Shown here: piece after piece, positions 26,258-33,425 of the stretch
Layout: each line of letters starts with the position of its first letter
Position numbering within the stretch: position 1 is the stretch's first letter
NCBI GenBank assembly: GCA_049324575.1
Contig: JBMONI010000026.1
Span: 1-45,113 of the forward strand
DNA length: 45,113 nucleotides
DNA from: JBMONI01 sp049324575
GTDB lineage: Bacteria; Omnitrophota; Omnitrophia; Omnitrophales; Aquincolibacteriaceae
Reading direction: 5' to 3'
Notes under the pieces: generated by a model
Told to the model about the DNA's origin: nothing
The model's input: only the letters and a program-made list of their open reading frames with translations
Databases searched by the model: none
Translations under genes and position numbers: made by a program

Positions 26258-26285
26258 ATTATAGCACATCTTCCTGAAAAACCAA
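26258..26285 (-). promoter_or_regulatory. Promoter of rpsA
   Basis: On the minus strand TATAAT (26258-26263) is the perfect -10, extended by TG (TGCTATAAT). TTGGTT (26280-26285) lies 16 bases upstream as -35. The leader to the ATG is about 75 bases. It starts right after the tyrA stop codon. Confidence 0.82.
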
Positions 26286-26286
26286 A

Positions 26287-27123
26287 TTATATTTGCCCTC
26301 GCCGGCCGGCTGTTTCACGAAGGATCCGCTCCAATCGGCGCCGGTCCCCGGCTCGAAGAACCCCGCCCAGCCTGCGCAACTCTGAGCCCAATGCCCTGAG
26401 CAAAGCAAGAAGAGCCCGGCGGTTCCCGAGCAGGATAGGAGCCCAGATCGAAGGATGCCCTTGCGCAACGCGCGTCGTATCGCGGAAGCCCGACGCGCCA
26501 AAAGGCAGTGAGCGTTGATCGACCGCACGCATGAGCGCCACCGCGGTCAGATGAGGAAGATGGCTGATCTCGGCCGTAAGCCGGTCATGCCGCAAAACCG
26601 ACGTTTCACGGACCTCGCCGGCAATCTTTTTCCAAAAACCGCGGACGGCGCGAAAAGCCCGCGGGTCGCATCCCTTCTCCCGGATCAGAAAACAGTAGCC
26701 TTTTTCGAAGATCCCAGACGAAGCCGCTTCCAGCCCCCGGATATGAGACCCCACCATCGGATGCGCACTCACGAACCGGATCCGTTTCCATTTCTTTTTA
26801 CGGATCTGTTTGAGAAGCGGGCTCTTGACACTGCCCAGATCGGTCACAAGCGTCCCCGGCCGGGCCCAACGGTCAAGCTTGCGGAGGTATTCGGGCAAAA
26901 CGTCGACCGGCGTGCACAGGACGACAAGATCAGCATGGGAGATCCCGACCCGGAGATCACGGGTCCCTGCCGAAATCCAGCGTTTGCGGACCGCCGTGCG
27001 AAGGGCTTGCGGATCCCGGCTCACGCCAAGAATCGCCGCCTGAGGGAACCGCTTCCGGCAGGCCGCCGCCAGCGAGCCCCCCATCATGCCAAGTCCGACG
27101 ATCGCAATACGGCGAAAGTTCAT
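26287..27123 (-). CDS. tyrA: Prephenate dehydrogenase family protein (TyrA)
   Basis: Length 278 residues. The N-terminal Rossmann motif is RIAIVGLGMMGGSLA (5-19); then VVLCTPVDVLPEYL, TDLGSVKS, SAHPMVGSHIRG (with the catalytic His) and ISHLPHLTAVALM follow. It oxidises prephenate (or arogenate) to 4-hydroxyphenylpyruvate or Tyr. There is no ACT domain. The ATG at 27123 overlaps the aroF stop as ATGA. A longer frame upstream lies inside aroF. Confidence 0.93.
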   Translation of the reverse strand: MNFRRIAIVGLGMMGGSLAAACRKRFPQAAILGVSRDPQALRTAVRKRWISAGTRDLRVGISHADLVVLCTPVDVLPEYLRKLDRWARPGTLVTDLGSVKSPLLKQIRKKKWKRIRFVSAHPMVGSHIRGLEAASSGIFEKGYCFLIREKGCDPRAFRAVRGFWKKIAGEVRETSVLRHDRLTAEISHLPHLTAVALMRAVDQRSLPFGASGFRDTTRVAQGHPSIWAPILLGNRRALLALLRALGSELRRLGGVLRAGDRRRLERILRETAGRRGQI

Positions 27124-28139
27124 CAAATCTCCCGTCCGACCGCCTCGGCCACCGCCCGGAGTTCTTTCATCGCCTGCTCGAATTCCGACGGGATCAGCGC
27201 CTGCGGTCCGTCGCTTTTCGCTTCTTCGGGGTTCGGGTGCACTTCGATCATGAGCGCATCGCAGCCCGCCGCGACAGAAGCGCGGGCAAGCGGCACGATG
27301 CAATTCTTCTTCCCGGTTCCATGCGAAGGATCGGAAAGCACCGGCAAATGACTCAGCTCTTTGATCACCGGAATCGCGTTCAAGTCCATCGTATTGCGCG
27401 TCGCGGTCTCGAACGTGCGGATGCCGCGTTCGGCGACGATCACGCGAAAATTCCCCTTCGCAAGGATGTATTCCGCGGACAGAAGGAGTTCCTTCACCGT
27501 GGCCGAAAGTCCGCGCTTGAGGAGCACCGGCTTCTTGGCTATCCCGCATTCCTTGAGAAGATCATAGTTCTGCATGTTCCTCGCGCCGATCTGCAGCATG
27601 TCCGCGTACCGGCTCACGAGATCGACATTGCGTGGGTCCATCACCTCGGTCACGACCAGAAGGTCGAAACGGTCGGCGGCTTCGCGCATGTACTTGAGCC
27701 CTTCTTCCCCGAGTCCCTGGAAATCATACGGCGAAGTCCTCGGCTTGAACGCCCCGCCGCGCAGGAACGTCGCCCCCGCCTTTTTCACGACCTCGGCGGT
27801 TTGAACGATCATGTCATGGCTTTCGACCGAACAGGGTCCGGCCATCACCACGATCTTTTTCCCTCCGACCTTTACACCGTTGGGCATTTCGAATTCCGTC
27901 GATTCCGGATGGAAATCGCGGCTGGCAAGCTTGAAGGGCTTCAGGACCGCCATCACCGATTCAACGCCCGGAAAAGCCTCCAGGGGCTTTACCATCAGCT
28001 TGTTTTCTTCGCCGATCACCCCGATTACGGTTTTTTCGATCCCGCGCGAGACGGTGGTCGTCAGCCCCATTTCTTTGACTTTCTCGCAAAGATGGCTGAT
28101 CTGGTCGGGCGTTGCACTGGATTTCATGATAATAATCAT
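27123..28139 (-). CDS. aroF: 3-deoxy-7-phosphoheptulonate synthase, type I-beta (AroF)
   Basis: Length 338 residues. An N-terminal ferredoxin-like regulatory domain (1-70, as in the Thermotoga DAHP synthase) precedes the barrel. Conserved text: MAGPCSVES, GAFKPRTSPYDFQGLG, QIGARNMQNYDLLKE and DPSHGTGKK, with metal-binding Cys, His and Glu. First step of aromatic synthesis. The N-terminal domain is the usual site for feedback control by Tyr or Phe. It lies 34 bases after the aminotransferase gene, with AAGGAG 11 bases upstream. Confidence 0.95.
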   Translation of the reverse strand: MIIIMKSSATPDQISHLCEKVKEMGLTTTVSRGIEKTVIGVIGEENKLMVKPLEAFPGVESVMAVLKPFKLASRDFHPESTEFEMPNGVKVGGKKIVVMAGPCSVESHDMIVQTAEVVKKAGATFLRGGAFKPRTSPYDFQGLGEEGLKYMREAADRFDLLVVTEVMDPRNVDLVSRYADMLQIGARNMQNYDLLKECGIAKKPVLLKRGLSATVKELLLSAEYILAKGNFRVIVAERGIRTFETATRNTMDLNAIPVIKELSHLPVLSDPSHGTGKKNCIVPLARASVAAGCDALMIEVHPNPEEAKSDGPQALIPSEFEQAMKELRAVAEAVGREI

Positions 28140-28173
28140 AAGCCTTGGTTCTCCTTCGTGTGGCCCGGGATCC

Positions 28174-29277
28174 TCAAGCGGTCTCCCGGAGCACCAGTTT
28201 CAATTGCCGGATAAAAAAAGCGTTTTGTCCGCGACGTCCTACTGTTACGCGGAGCCACGACGGAAGCCCGTAGGCCGACATCGGGCGCACGATGACCCCC
28301 TTGCGGAGCAGGGCCTGGTAGATCTTCTCGCCGTCCCGTTCCGTATCGATGAGGACAAAATTAGCCTGGCTGTCAAGGAACCGGATCCCCATCCTCTGGA
28401 AGCGCTTGTACAGGTACCGGCGCCCCCAGTTCACCAATGTCCGGGTACGCCAAAGGAAAAAATTATCCTCCAGGGCCGCGGCGGCGGCCGTTTGAGCCAG
28501 CGAATTGACATTGAACGGCTGGCGGATCTTGGACAAATACCCAATGATCGATGGATGCGCGAGCCCGTAGCCGATCCTCAGGCCCGCCAGCCCGTACGAT
28601 TTGGAAAAAGTCCTGAGGACCACCAGGTTCTCGCGGCCACGCTTGATCATCTCCACCGCGTCCGGAAAATCCCCGGCGTTCACAAAATCCACATACGCTT
28701 CGTCGAGGCAGACGATCACATGGTCCGGAACCCGCGCCAGGAAACCGTCGAGCTCGGCGGCCGTCACATAGGTCCCGGTCGGGTTATTGGGGTTCGCGAT
28801 AAAAATGAGACGCGTTCGCGGCGTCACCGCCCGAAGGATCCCTTCGAGGTCGTAACGGTGGTCCTTCATCGGCACACTGACATATTTTCCCCCGCAGACT
28901 TGGGTCAGGATCGGATAGACCAAAAACGAGATCTCCGACGACAGGACCTCGTCGCCTTCGGAGACGAACCCGCGCGCCAAGAGTTCGATGATCTCATTGG
29001 ACCCATTCCCGAAAAGGATACGGTCCCGCGGAAGATCGAGCTTGGCCGCTAGTTTCGTCGCGAGATAAAAACACGACCCTTCCGGATAGAGGTTTGTCTC
29101 GCGCAGTGCACGCCTCATGGCGCGGACGGCTTTCCCGGACGGCCCGAGCGGATTTTCGTTCGAAGCCAGCTTGATCACCCGTTTCAAGCCGAGCTCCCGC
29201 TCGACCTCTTTGATCGGCTTGCCGGGCTCGTAGGGGTGTATCGACTGAATATGGTTTTTGAACAGACCGGACTTCAT
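28174..29277 (-). CDS. HisC-family aminotransferase, probably aromatic
   Basis: Length 367 residues, PLP fold type I. The PLP Lys is K226 (LRTFSKSYGLAGLR), with D192 and Y195 (CLDEAYVDF) and NPNNPTG at 162-168. HisC enzymes transaminate histidinol phosphate or aromatic keto acids. With pheA, aroF and tyrA on both sides and no his gene visible, the likely role is the last step of Phe and Tyr formation, possibly with histidinol phosphate as well. I start at ATG 29277, 11 bases after pheA. The frame continues upstream into pheA sequence, which is rejected. Confidence 0.85.
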   Translation of the reverse strand: MKSGLFKNHIQSIHPYEPGKPIKEVERELGLKRVIKLASNENPLGPSGKAVRAMRRALRETNLYPEGSCFYLATKLAAKLDLPRDRILFGNGSNEIIELLARGFVSEGDEVLSSEISFLVYPILTQVCGGKYVSVPMKDHRYDLEGILRAVTPRTRLIFIANPNNPTGTYVTAAELDGFLARVPDHVIVCLDEAYVDFVNAGDFPDAVEMIKRGRENLVVLRTFSKSYGLAGLRIGYGLAHPSIIGYLSKIRQPFNVNSLAQTAAAAALEDNFFLWRTRTLVNWGRRYLYKRFQRMGIRFLDSQANFVLIDTERDGEKIYQALLRKGVIVRPMSAYGLPSWLRVTVGRRGQNAFFIRQLKLVLRETA

Positions 29278-29288
29278 CTCAGGCAGCG

Positions 29289-30365
29289 TTAGATCTCTTT
29301 TCTGGAAGACGCCGGGAACGAGCCGAGGACCTTGAGGAATTTGGTCTCCTTCTCGATCTCGCGGAGCATCTTTCGGACTTTCGGCTGATCGACATGGCCT
29401 TCGAAATCGATGTAGAAGTAATAATCCCACGCCCGTTTCTTGGACGGACGGGACTCGATCTTGGTCATGTTGATCTTGTACTTCTTGAACGGGAACAGCA
29501 TGTCATAGAGCGCACCCACCCGGTCCTGCACGGAGAGGATCAGCGAGGTTTTGTCGTGCCCCGTCGCCTTCGGTAGTTTACGGCCGATCACGAGAAAGCG
29601 CGTCACATTCTTCGCGAAATCCTGGATCCCCTCTTCGAGGATCGGCAGGTTGTAAAGGGTCGAGGCCAGTTTCGATCCGATCGCGGCCGTCCCCTGTTCT
29701 TTGCTCGCCCTCTGCGCGGCCACGGTCGTACTCGCGGTCTCCATGAGCTCGGCCTTCGGCAGATGGAGCTCGAGCCAGCGGCGGCACTGGCCGAAGACCT
29801 CGGCCTTCGAATACACGCGCCGGATATCGTGGATCGGCGAATGCGACATCAGCATATGCGAGATCTCGAAAAGGATCTCGGAACAGATCTTCAACTCGGA
29901 ATCGATGAACATGTCGAGCGAATGGCTCACCGCGCCCTCGATCGAGTTCTCGATCGGGATCACCCCGTAATCGGCGTGTTTCTGCTCGACCTCCTGAAAC
30001 ACCTCGTTGAGGGTCGAGGTCGGCTCGTATTTCACCGACGCACCAAATTTCGAGATGGAGGCCAGATGCGTGAATGTGGCCTCGGGCCCGAGGTAGGCGA
30101 TCGCCAGTGGTTTTTCGAGCGCCAGCGAGGCCGACATGATCTCGCGGTAAATGGATTTCAGGGCGTCCTTAGGAAGCACCTCGTCGCCGAATTGGGCGTC
30201 GATCTTCTGGTAGATCTCGCTTTCGCGCTCGGGCGCGTAAACGGACTCGCCGGACTCGGCCTTGGCTTTGCCCACTTCGAGCACATGCCGGGTCCGTTCG
30301 TTCAAAAGTTCGATGATCTTCGCGTCCAGCGCGTCGATCTTTTCACGTAGACGTTTCAGTTCCAA
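29289..30365 (-). CDS. pheA: Bifunctional chorismate mutase / prephenate dehydratase (P-protein)
   Basis: Length 358 residues. Chorismate mutase domain 1-85, prephenate dehydratase about 88-265 with the T255-R256-F257 motif (NVTRF), and an ACT domain 272-350 with GAL (284-286) and ESRP (304-307). The ACT motifs are the Phe feedback site. It turns chorismate into phenylpyruvate. The start is TTG at 30365, backed by an outstanding GGAGGAG seven bases upstream; it overlaps the scpB stop by 23 bases. Chorismate is also consumed by mqnA. Confidence 0.93.
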   Translation of the reverse strand: MELKRLREKIDALDAKIIELLNERTRHVLEVGKAKAESGESVYAPERESEIYQKIDAQFGDEVLPKDALKSIYREIMSASLALEKPLAIAYLGPEATFTHLASISKFGASVKYEPTSTLNEVFQEVEQKHADYGVIPIENSIEGAVSHSLDMFIDSELKICSEILFEISHMLMSHSPIHDIRRVYSKAEVFGQCRRWLELHLPKAELMETASTTVAAQRASKEQGTAAIGSKLASTLYNLPILEEGIQDFAKNVTRFLVIGRKLPKATGHDKTSLILSVQDRVGALYDMLFPFKKYKINMTKIESRPSKKRAWDYYFYIDFEGHVDQPKVRKMLREIEKETKFLKVLGSFPASSRKEI

Positions 30366-31179
30366 GGTTTTTCTCCTCCGGGGCCGGCTCCGGATCCGGG
30401 CCGGCGTTCTCAGGGGCCTGATTCTGCGGCATTTCGGGCGGAATGTCCACTATTTGTGGCCGCCCGAGCAGTTCGTCCTTCTTGACCGCCGTTTCCACCA
30501 GGGTCTTGATCTCCTCGATGTTCGGCAGGTCCTTCAAGGTGTTCAGCCCGAAATGTTCGAGGAATTTCTCGGTGGTCCCGTACAAGAACGGCCGCCCGAG
30601 GACCTCTTTTTTGCCCACGATCTTGATAAAACCGCGCTCGATCAAAGTCGTCAGGACCCCGCTCGAATCAACGCCTCGCAGTTCCTCGATCTCGGCGCGC
30701 GTGATCGGCTGTTTATAGGCCAGGATCGCGAGCGTCTCGAGGGCCGATTGCGTCGCCTGGCGAATCTTTTTCTGGAGCTCGAGCTTGATCATCCACGGCG
30801 CGTACTCCTTTTTGGTCGCAAGCTCGAAACCGCCCGCGATCTCGAGCACCTCATAGGCGCGGTTCGCAGCGGCATAGTCGGCCTGCAGTGCGCGGAAACC
30901 TTCTTCGATATCGCGCGCGGAAAATCCGCGGATCACCTTCTTCAGTTCCTGTACGGTCACCGGTTTGCCGCTCGCATAGAGGATCGCTTCCAGAACCTGC
31001 CTCAGATTCTCCGGCGTCGCCACCGGCTCGGCGCGTGAAACCGTCCCGCCCATGTCCGGCCCCGCCGCGGCCTGCTCGGAAACGAGCCTTTCCTCGATCT
31101 CCTGCTCGAGCTCGTTACGGAGCTCTTTCAGCTTCGCGGCCTTTTCTTTTTCCCGATTGAATTCTTCTTTCGACTTCAT
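30343..31179 (-). CDS. scpB: Segregation and condensation protein B
   Basis: Length 278 residues. The N-terminus is a charged coil (1-50); the two winged-helix modules lie at about 65-230 (RQVLEAILYASGKPVTVQEL..., QSALETLAILAYKQPITRAEIEELRG, the latter the family hallmark). The C-terminal 40 residues are Pro/Glu-rich. ScpB joins ScpA and SMC in the condensin-like complex that organises the chromosome. I start at ATG 31179 (GGGGAG upstream); the earlier in-frame start would lie in scpA. Confidence 0.92.
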   Translation of the reverse strand: MKSKEEFNREKEKAAKLKELRNELEQEIEERLVSEQAAAGPDMGGTVSRAEPVATPENLRQVLEAILYASGKPVTVQELKKVIRGFSARDIEEGFRALQADYAAANRAYEVLEIAGGFELATKKEYAPWMIKLELQKKIRQATQSALETLAILAYKQPITRAEIEELRGVDSSGVLTTLIERGFIKIVGKKEVLGRPFLYGTTEKFLEHFGLNTLKDLPNIEEIKTLVETAVKKDELLGRPQIVDIPPEMPQNQAPENAGPDPEPAPEEKNLGTETST

Positions 31180-31190
31180 AGGCTCCCCGT

Positions 31191-32024
31191 TCAAAGTTTC
31201 TCGATGAGGATCTCCCCGAACTGTTTTTCCTGCCGGACGCGCGCGAATTTCGTACGCACGATCTCCAAAAGGGCCAAGAAGGTCGCGATCAGCTCGTTGC
31301 GGGTCCAATCCTCGTTGAAAAGCGAGAAGAACGCGAGCTTCCCCTTCTCGATCAGAAGCGCCTGGATCTCGGCCATCTTCTCCTCGATCGAGATGATCTC
31401 CTCGAACACCTCGTGCAGGTTCTTGCGGCCGCTGCGGGTCAAGACGCCCTGGAATGCCGACAAAAGATCATAGAGATTGGCGCTGAAGGTATCGATCCCG
31501 GCCTCCGAAGGATCGAGGGACGCCAGATAATAGTCCGAGATCTGCCTCGTAAAGACCTTGCCCCGCTCCGTCTCGAGCATTCCGAGCTCGCGCGCGGCTT
31601 CCTTGAAAGCCTGGTACTCGAGCAGTTTGCGCACGAGTTCCGAGCGCGGATCGCCGCCCTCCTCCTCGCCCTCTTCCGGCTCAGGCGGCAGGAGCATCTT
31701 CGACTTGATATAAAGGAGCGTCGCTGCCATCACGATAAATTCGCCCGCGATCTCGAGATCCAGCTGTTTCATTTTCGCCAGGTAGGCAAGGTACTGGTCG
31801 GTAATCTCAGAGATGCGGATATCGTAGATATCCATCTCGTTGTTCTTGATGAGGTCCAGGAGAAGGTCAAGCGGCCCGTCATAAGAAGTGATCTTCACAT
31901 GCAAGGGATTGACCTTCGCGGGCTCGGCCGGAACGCCTTCAGCCGCGGGCGGGGCCGGCGGCGTTTTCGGCTCTTCCGGAGCGGCCGGTGCGGGGCCTTG
32001 CGCGAGTTCCTCGTGATCGGTCAT
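31191..32024 (-). CDS. scpA: Segregation and condensation protein A (kleisin)
   Basis: Length 277 residues. The N-terminal 40 residues are Pro/Ala-rich; the kleisin core starts at VKITSYDGPLDLLLDLIKNNEMDIYDIRISEITDQYL (hallmark). The middle is acidic (EPEEGEEEGGD), and the C-terminal winged helix binds the SMC head. It forms the SMC-ScpAB ring with ScpB encoded next. The ATG at 32024 overlaps the trpS stop as ATGA. No smc gene is in the window. Confidence 0.92.
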   Translation of the reverse strand: MTDHEELAQGPAPAAPEEPKTPPAPPAAEGVPAEPAKVNPLHVKITSYDGPLDLLLDLIKNNEMDIYDIRISEITDQYLAYLAKMKQLDLEIAGEFIVMAATLLYIKSKMLLPPEPEEGEEEGGDPRSELVRKLLEYQAFKEAARELGMLETERGKVFTRQISDYYLASLDPSEAGIDTFSANLYDLLSAFQGVLTRSGRKNLHEVFEEIISIEEKMAEIQALLIEKGKLAFFSLFNEDWTRNELIATFLALLEIVRTKFARVRQEKQFGEILIEKL

Positions 32025-33004
32025 GACTTCATCCCCACGGCATGCATCGCTTCCGCAAGCGTCGCCTTCGCCACCGCCTGCGCCTTCCGCTTGCCGGTAT
32101 CAAGCACTTCGCGCACCGCGGCCGGTTTCGCGCACCAGACCGCCCGGCGTTCGCGAACCGGTTCCAGGAACGCGTTCAGCTTCGCGGTCATTTCTTTTTT
32201 GCATTCCACGCAGCCCCGCGCGGCGGTCCGGCATTCCAGGGCCACGACCGGCGCGGCTTCGCGGTTGACGATCTGATGATAGGTATAGACCGGACAAACC
32301 TCGGGATGGCCGCGATCGGTCCGCTTTTTACGAGCCGGGTCGGTAAACATCGTCGCCGTTTTCTTCGCAACCTCTTCCGCGCTGTCGGCCAGGTAAATGC
32401 AGTTCTGATAGCTCTTGCTCATCTTCCGTCCGTCGAGACCCGGGACCTTCGGGACTTGGGTCAGCACGGCTTCGGGTTCAGGAAAGATCTCGCACTGGTA
32501 GAGGAAGTGGAAACGCCGTACGATCTCGCGCGTCAGTTCGATATGCGGTTTCTGGTCTTCTCCCACGGGGACTTTGTTCGCTTTATAAAGAATGATGTCC
32601 GCTGCTTGCAAGACCGGATAGCCGAGGAACCCATGCGTATGAAGGTCTTTGCCTTTCAATTCCCGGAGCTGGTCCTTGTAGGTGGGATTCCGTTCCAGCC
32701 ATCCCAAGGGCGTGATCATCGAAAGCAAAAGGGCCATCTCGGCGTGCTCATGCACTTCGCTTTGGATGAAGATCGAACAGTGGGCGGGGTCAAGGCCGCT
32801 CGCCAGGTAATCAATGATGATCTCGAGCGAATTCTGGGCGATCGTAGTCTTGGCTTCATACTCCGTCGTGAGCGCGTGCCAATCCGCGATCATGAAGAAA
32901 GACTCATTCCCCTCGAGAGCCTTGTAATTCTCGAGGGCCCCCAGAAGATGCCCCACGTGGAGTTTACCGGTAGGACGGGTTCCGCTTAAGACTCGGACTG
33001 CCAT
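32021..33004 (-). CDS. trpS: Tryptophanyl-tRNA synthetase with a predicted [4Fe-4S] Cys cluster
   Basis: Length 327 residues. HVGH at 16-19 (TGKLHVGHLLG) and KMSKS at 194-198. A Cys set C237-x20-C258-x6-C265-x2-C268 resembles the Fe-S cluster motif (C-x22-C-x6-C-x2-C) of Thermotoga maritima TrpRS, which sits near the anticodon-binding region. Most TrpRS lack it. The ATG at 33004 has AGGGAG 14 bases upstream, unusually far. A TTG at 33016 is an alternative start. It charges tRNA-Trp and heads the unit trpS-scpA-scpB-pheA-aminotransferase-aroF-tyrA. Confidence 0.93.
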   Translation of the reverse strand: MAVRVLSGTRPTGKLHVGHLLGALENYKALEGNESFFMIADWHALTTEYEAKTTIAQNSLEIIIDYLASGLDPAHCSIFIQSEVHEHAEMALLLSMITPLGWLERNPTYKDQLRELKGKDLHTHGFLGYPVLQAADIILYKANKVPVGEDQKPHIELTREIVRRFHFLYQCEIFPEPEAVLTQVPKVPGLDGRKMSKSYQNCIYLADSAEEVAKKTATMFTDPARKKRTDRGHPEVCPVYTYHQIVNREAAPVVALECRTAARGCVECKKEMTAKLNAFLEPVRERRAVWCAKPAAVREVLDTGKRKAQAVAKATLAEAMHAVGMKS

Positions 33005-33042
33005 AAAAGCGTGCAATTCTCCCTAACTATTGAATTGACGGC

Positions 33043-33048
33043 ATTTTA
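33043..33048 (-). promoter_or_regulatory. Candidate -10 box for the trpS unit
   Basis: Minus-strand TAAAAT lies about 38 bases before the trpS ATG, in the 175-base gap. I see no convincing -35 at the usual distance, so support is weak. Confidence 0.4.
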
Positions 33049-33093
33049 CAGGAAGCCCGCAAAAAAGAAAAGCATTTAGGCGTCAGGCCGTAT

Positions 33094-33170
33094 CCCTAAT
33101 CGCTAATGGCTCATCCCTGATCGCTCATCCCTGATCGCTAATAGCTAATCGCTAATACCTAATGGCTAAG
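33094..33170. repeat. Tandem heptamer array, 11 units
   Basis: Eleven back-to-back 7-base units with no insertions fill 77 bases between the trpS unit and the upstream 59-residue gene. Read on the minus strand they are mostly ATTAGCG, ATTAGGG, ATCAGGG, ATGAGCG and close variants, consensus ATNAG(C/G)N. A two-unit fragment is at 37999-38012. No coding function seen; see findings. Confidence 0.88.
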
Positions 33171-33179
33171 GGCTGCTTT

Positions 33180-33359
33180 TTAAAGGACGAGCAAATATCC
33201 CATTCGCTTCACGGCCTTCGCCATGCGCGCCAAGGCCTGGAGCGGGGTCCGGCCCTCGGTCAGATTCGCCATGCAGATGGCGGCAAACCCGCGGCGGTTG
33301 CGGATCTTGAAGACGGTCACTTTCTTTTTGGACAATTTCCTCAGGACTTTTTTGGCCAT
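33180..33359 (-). CDS. Small basic protein of unknown function (59 residues)
   Basis: The frame from ATG 33359 to TAA is 59 residues and has AAGGAGG six bases before the ATG, among the best ribosome sites in the window. The N-terminus is Lys/Arg-rich (MAKKVLRKLSKKK), followed by VTVFKIRNRRGFAAICMANLTEG-like text and an amphipathic TPLQALARMAKAVKRMGYL helix (predicted from sequence). It has 17 Lys/Arg and three acidic or fewer residues, so RNA or DNA binding is conceivable; it is too short and unfamiliar to name. It follows the SpeE-like gene by 66 bases in the same direction and ends right at the heptamer array. Not recognised as a known ribosomal protein. Confidence 0.7.
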   Translation of the reverse strand: MAKKVLRKLSKKKVTVFKIRNRRGFAAICMANLTEGRTPLQALARMAKAVKRMGYLLVL

Positions 33360-33425
33360 GCCTTCCCTCCTTGTGCGGTTATTCCCGTAAGGATTATCGG
33401 CCTCGGGCGGAAAGAATTAAAAAAT

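Noticed and set aside
33094..33170. A CRISPR array at the heptamer tract
   Set aside because: Units are 7 bases with no spacers, which does not fit a repeat-spacer array.
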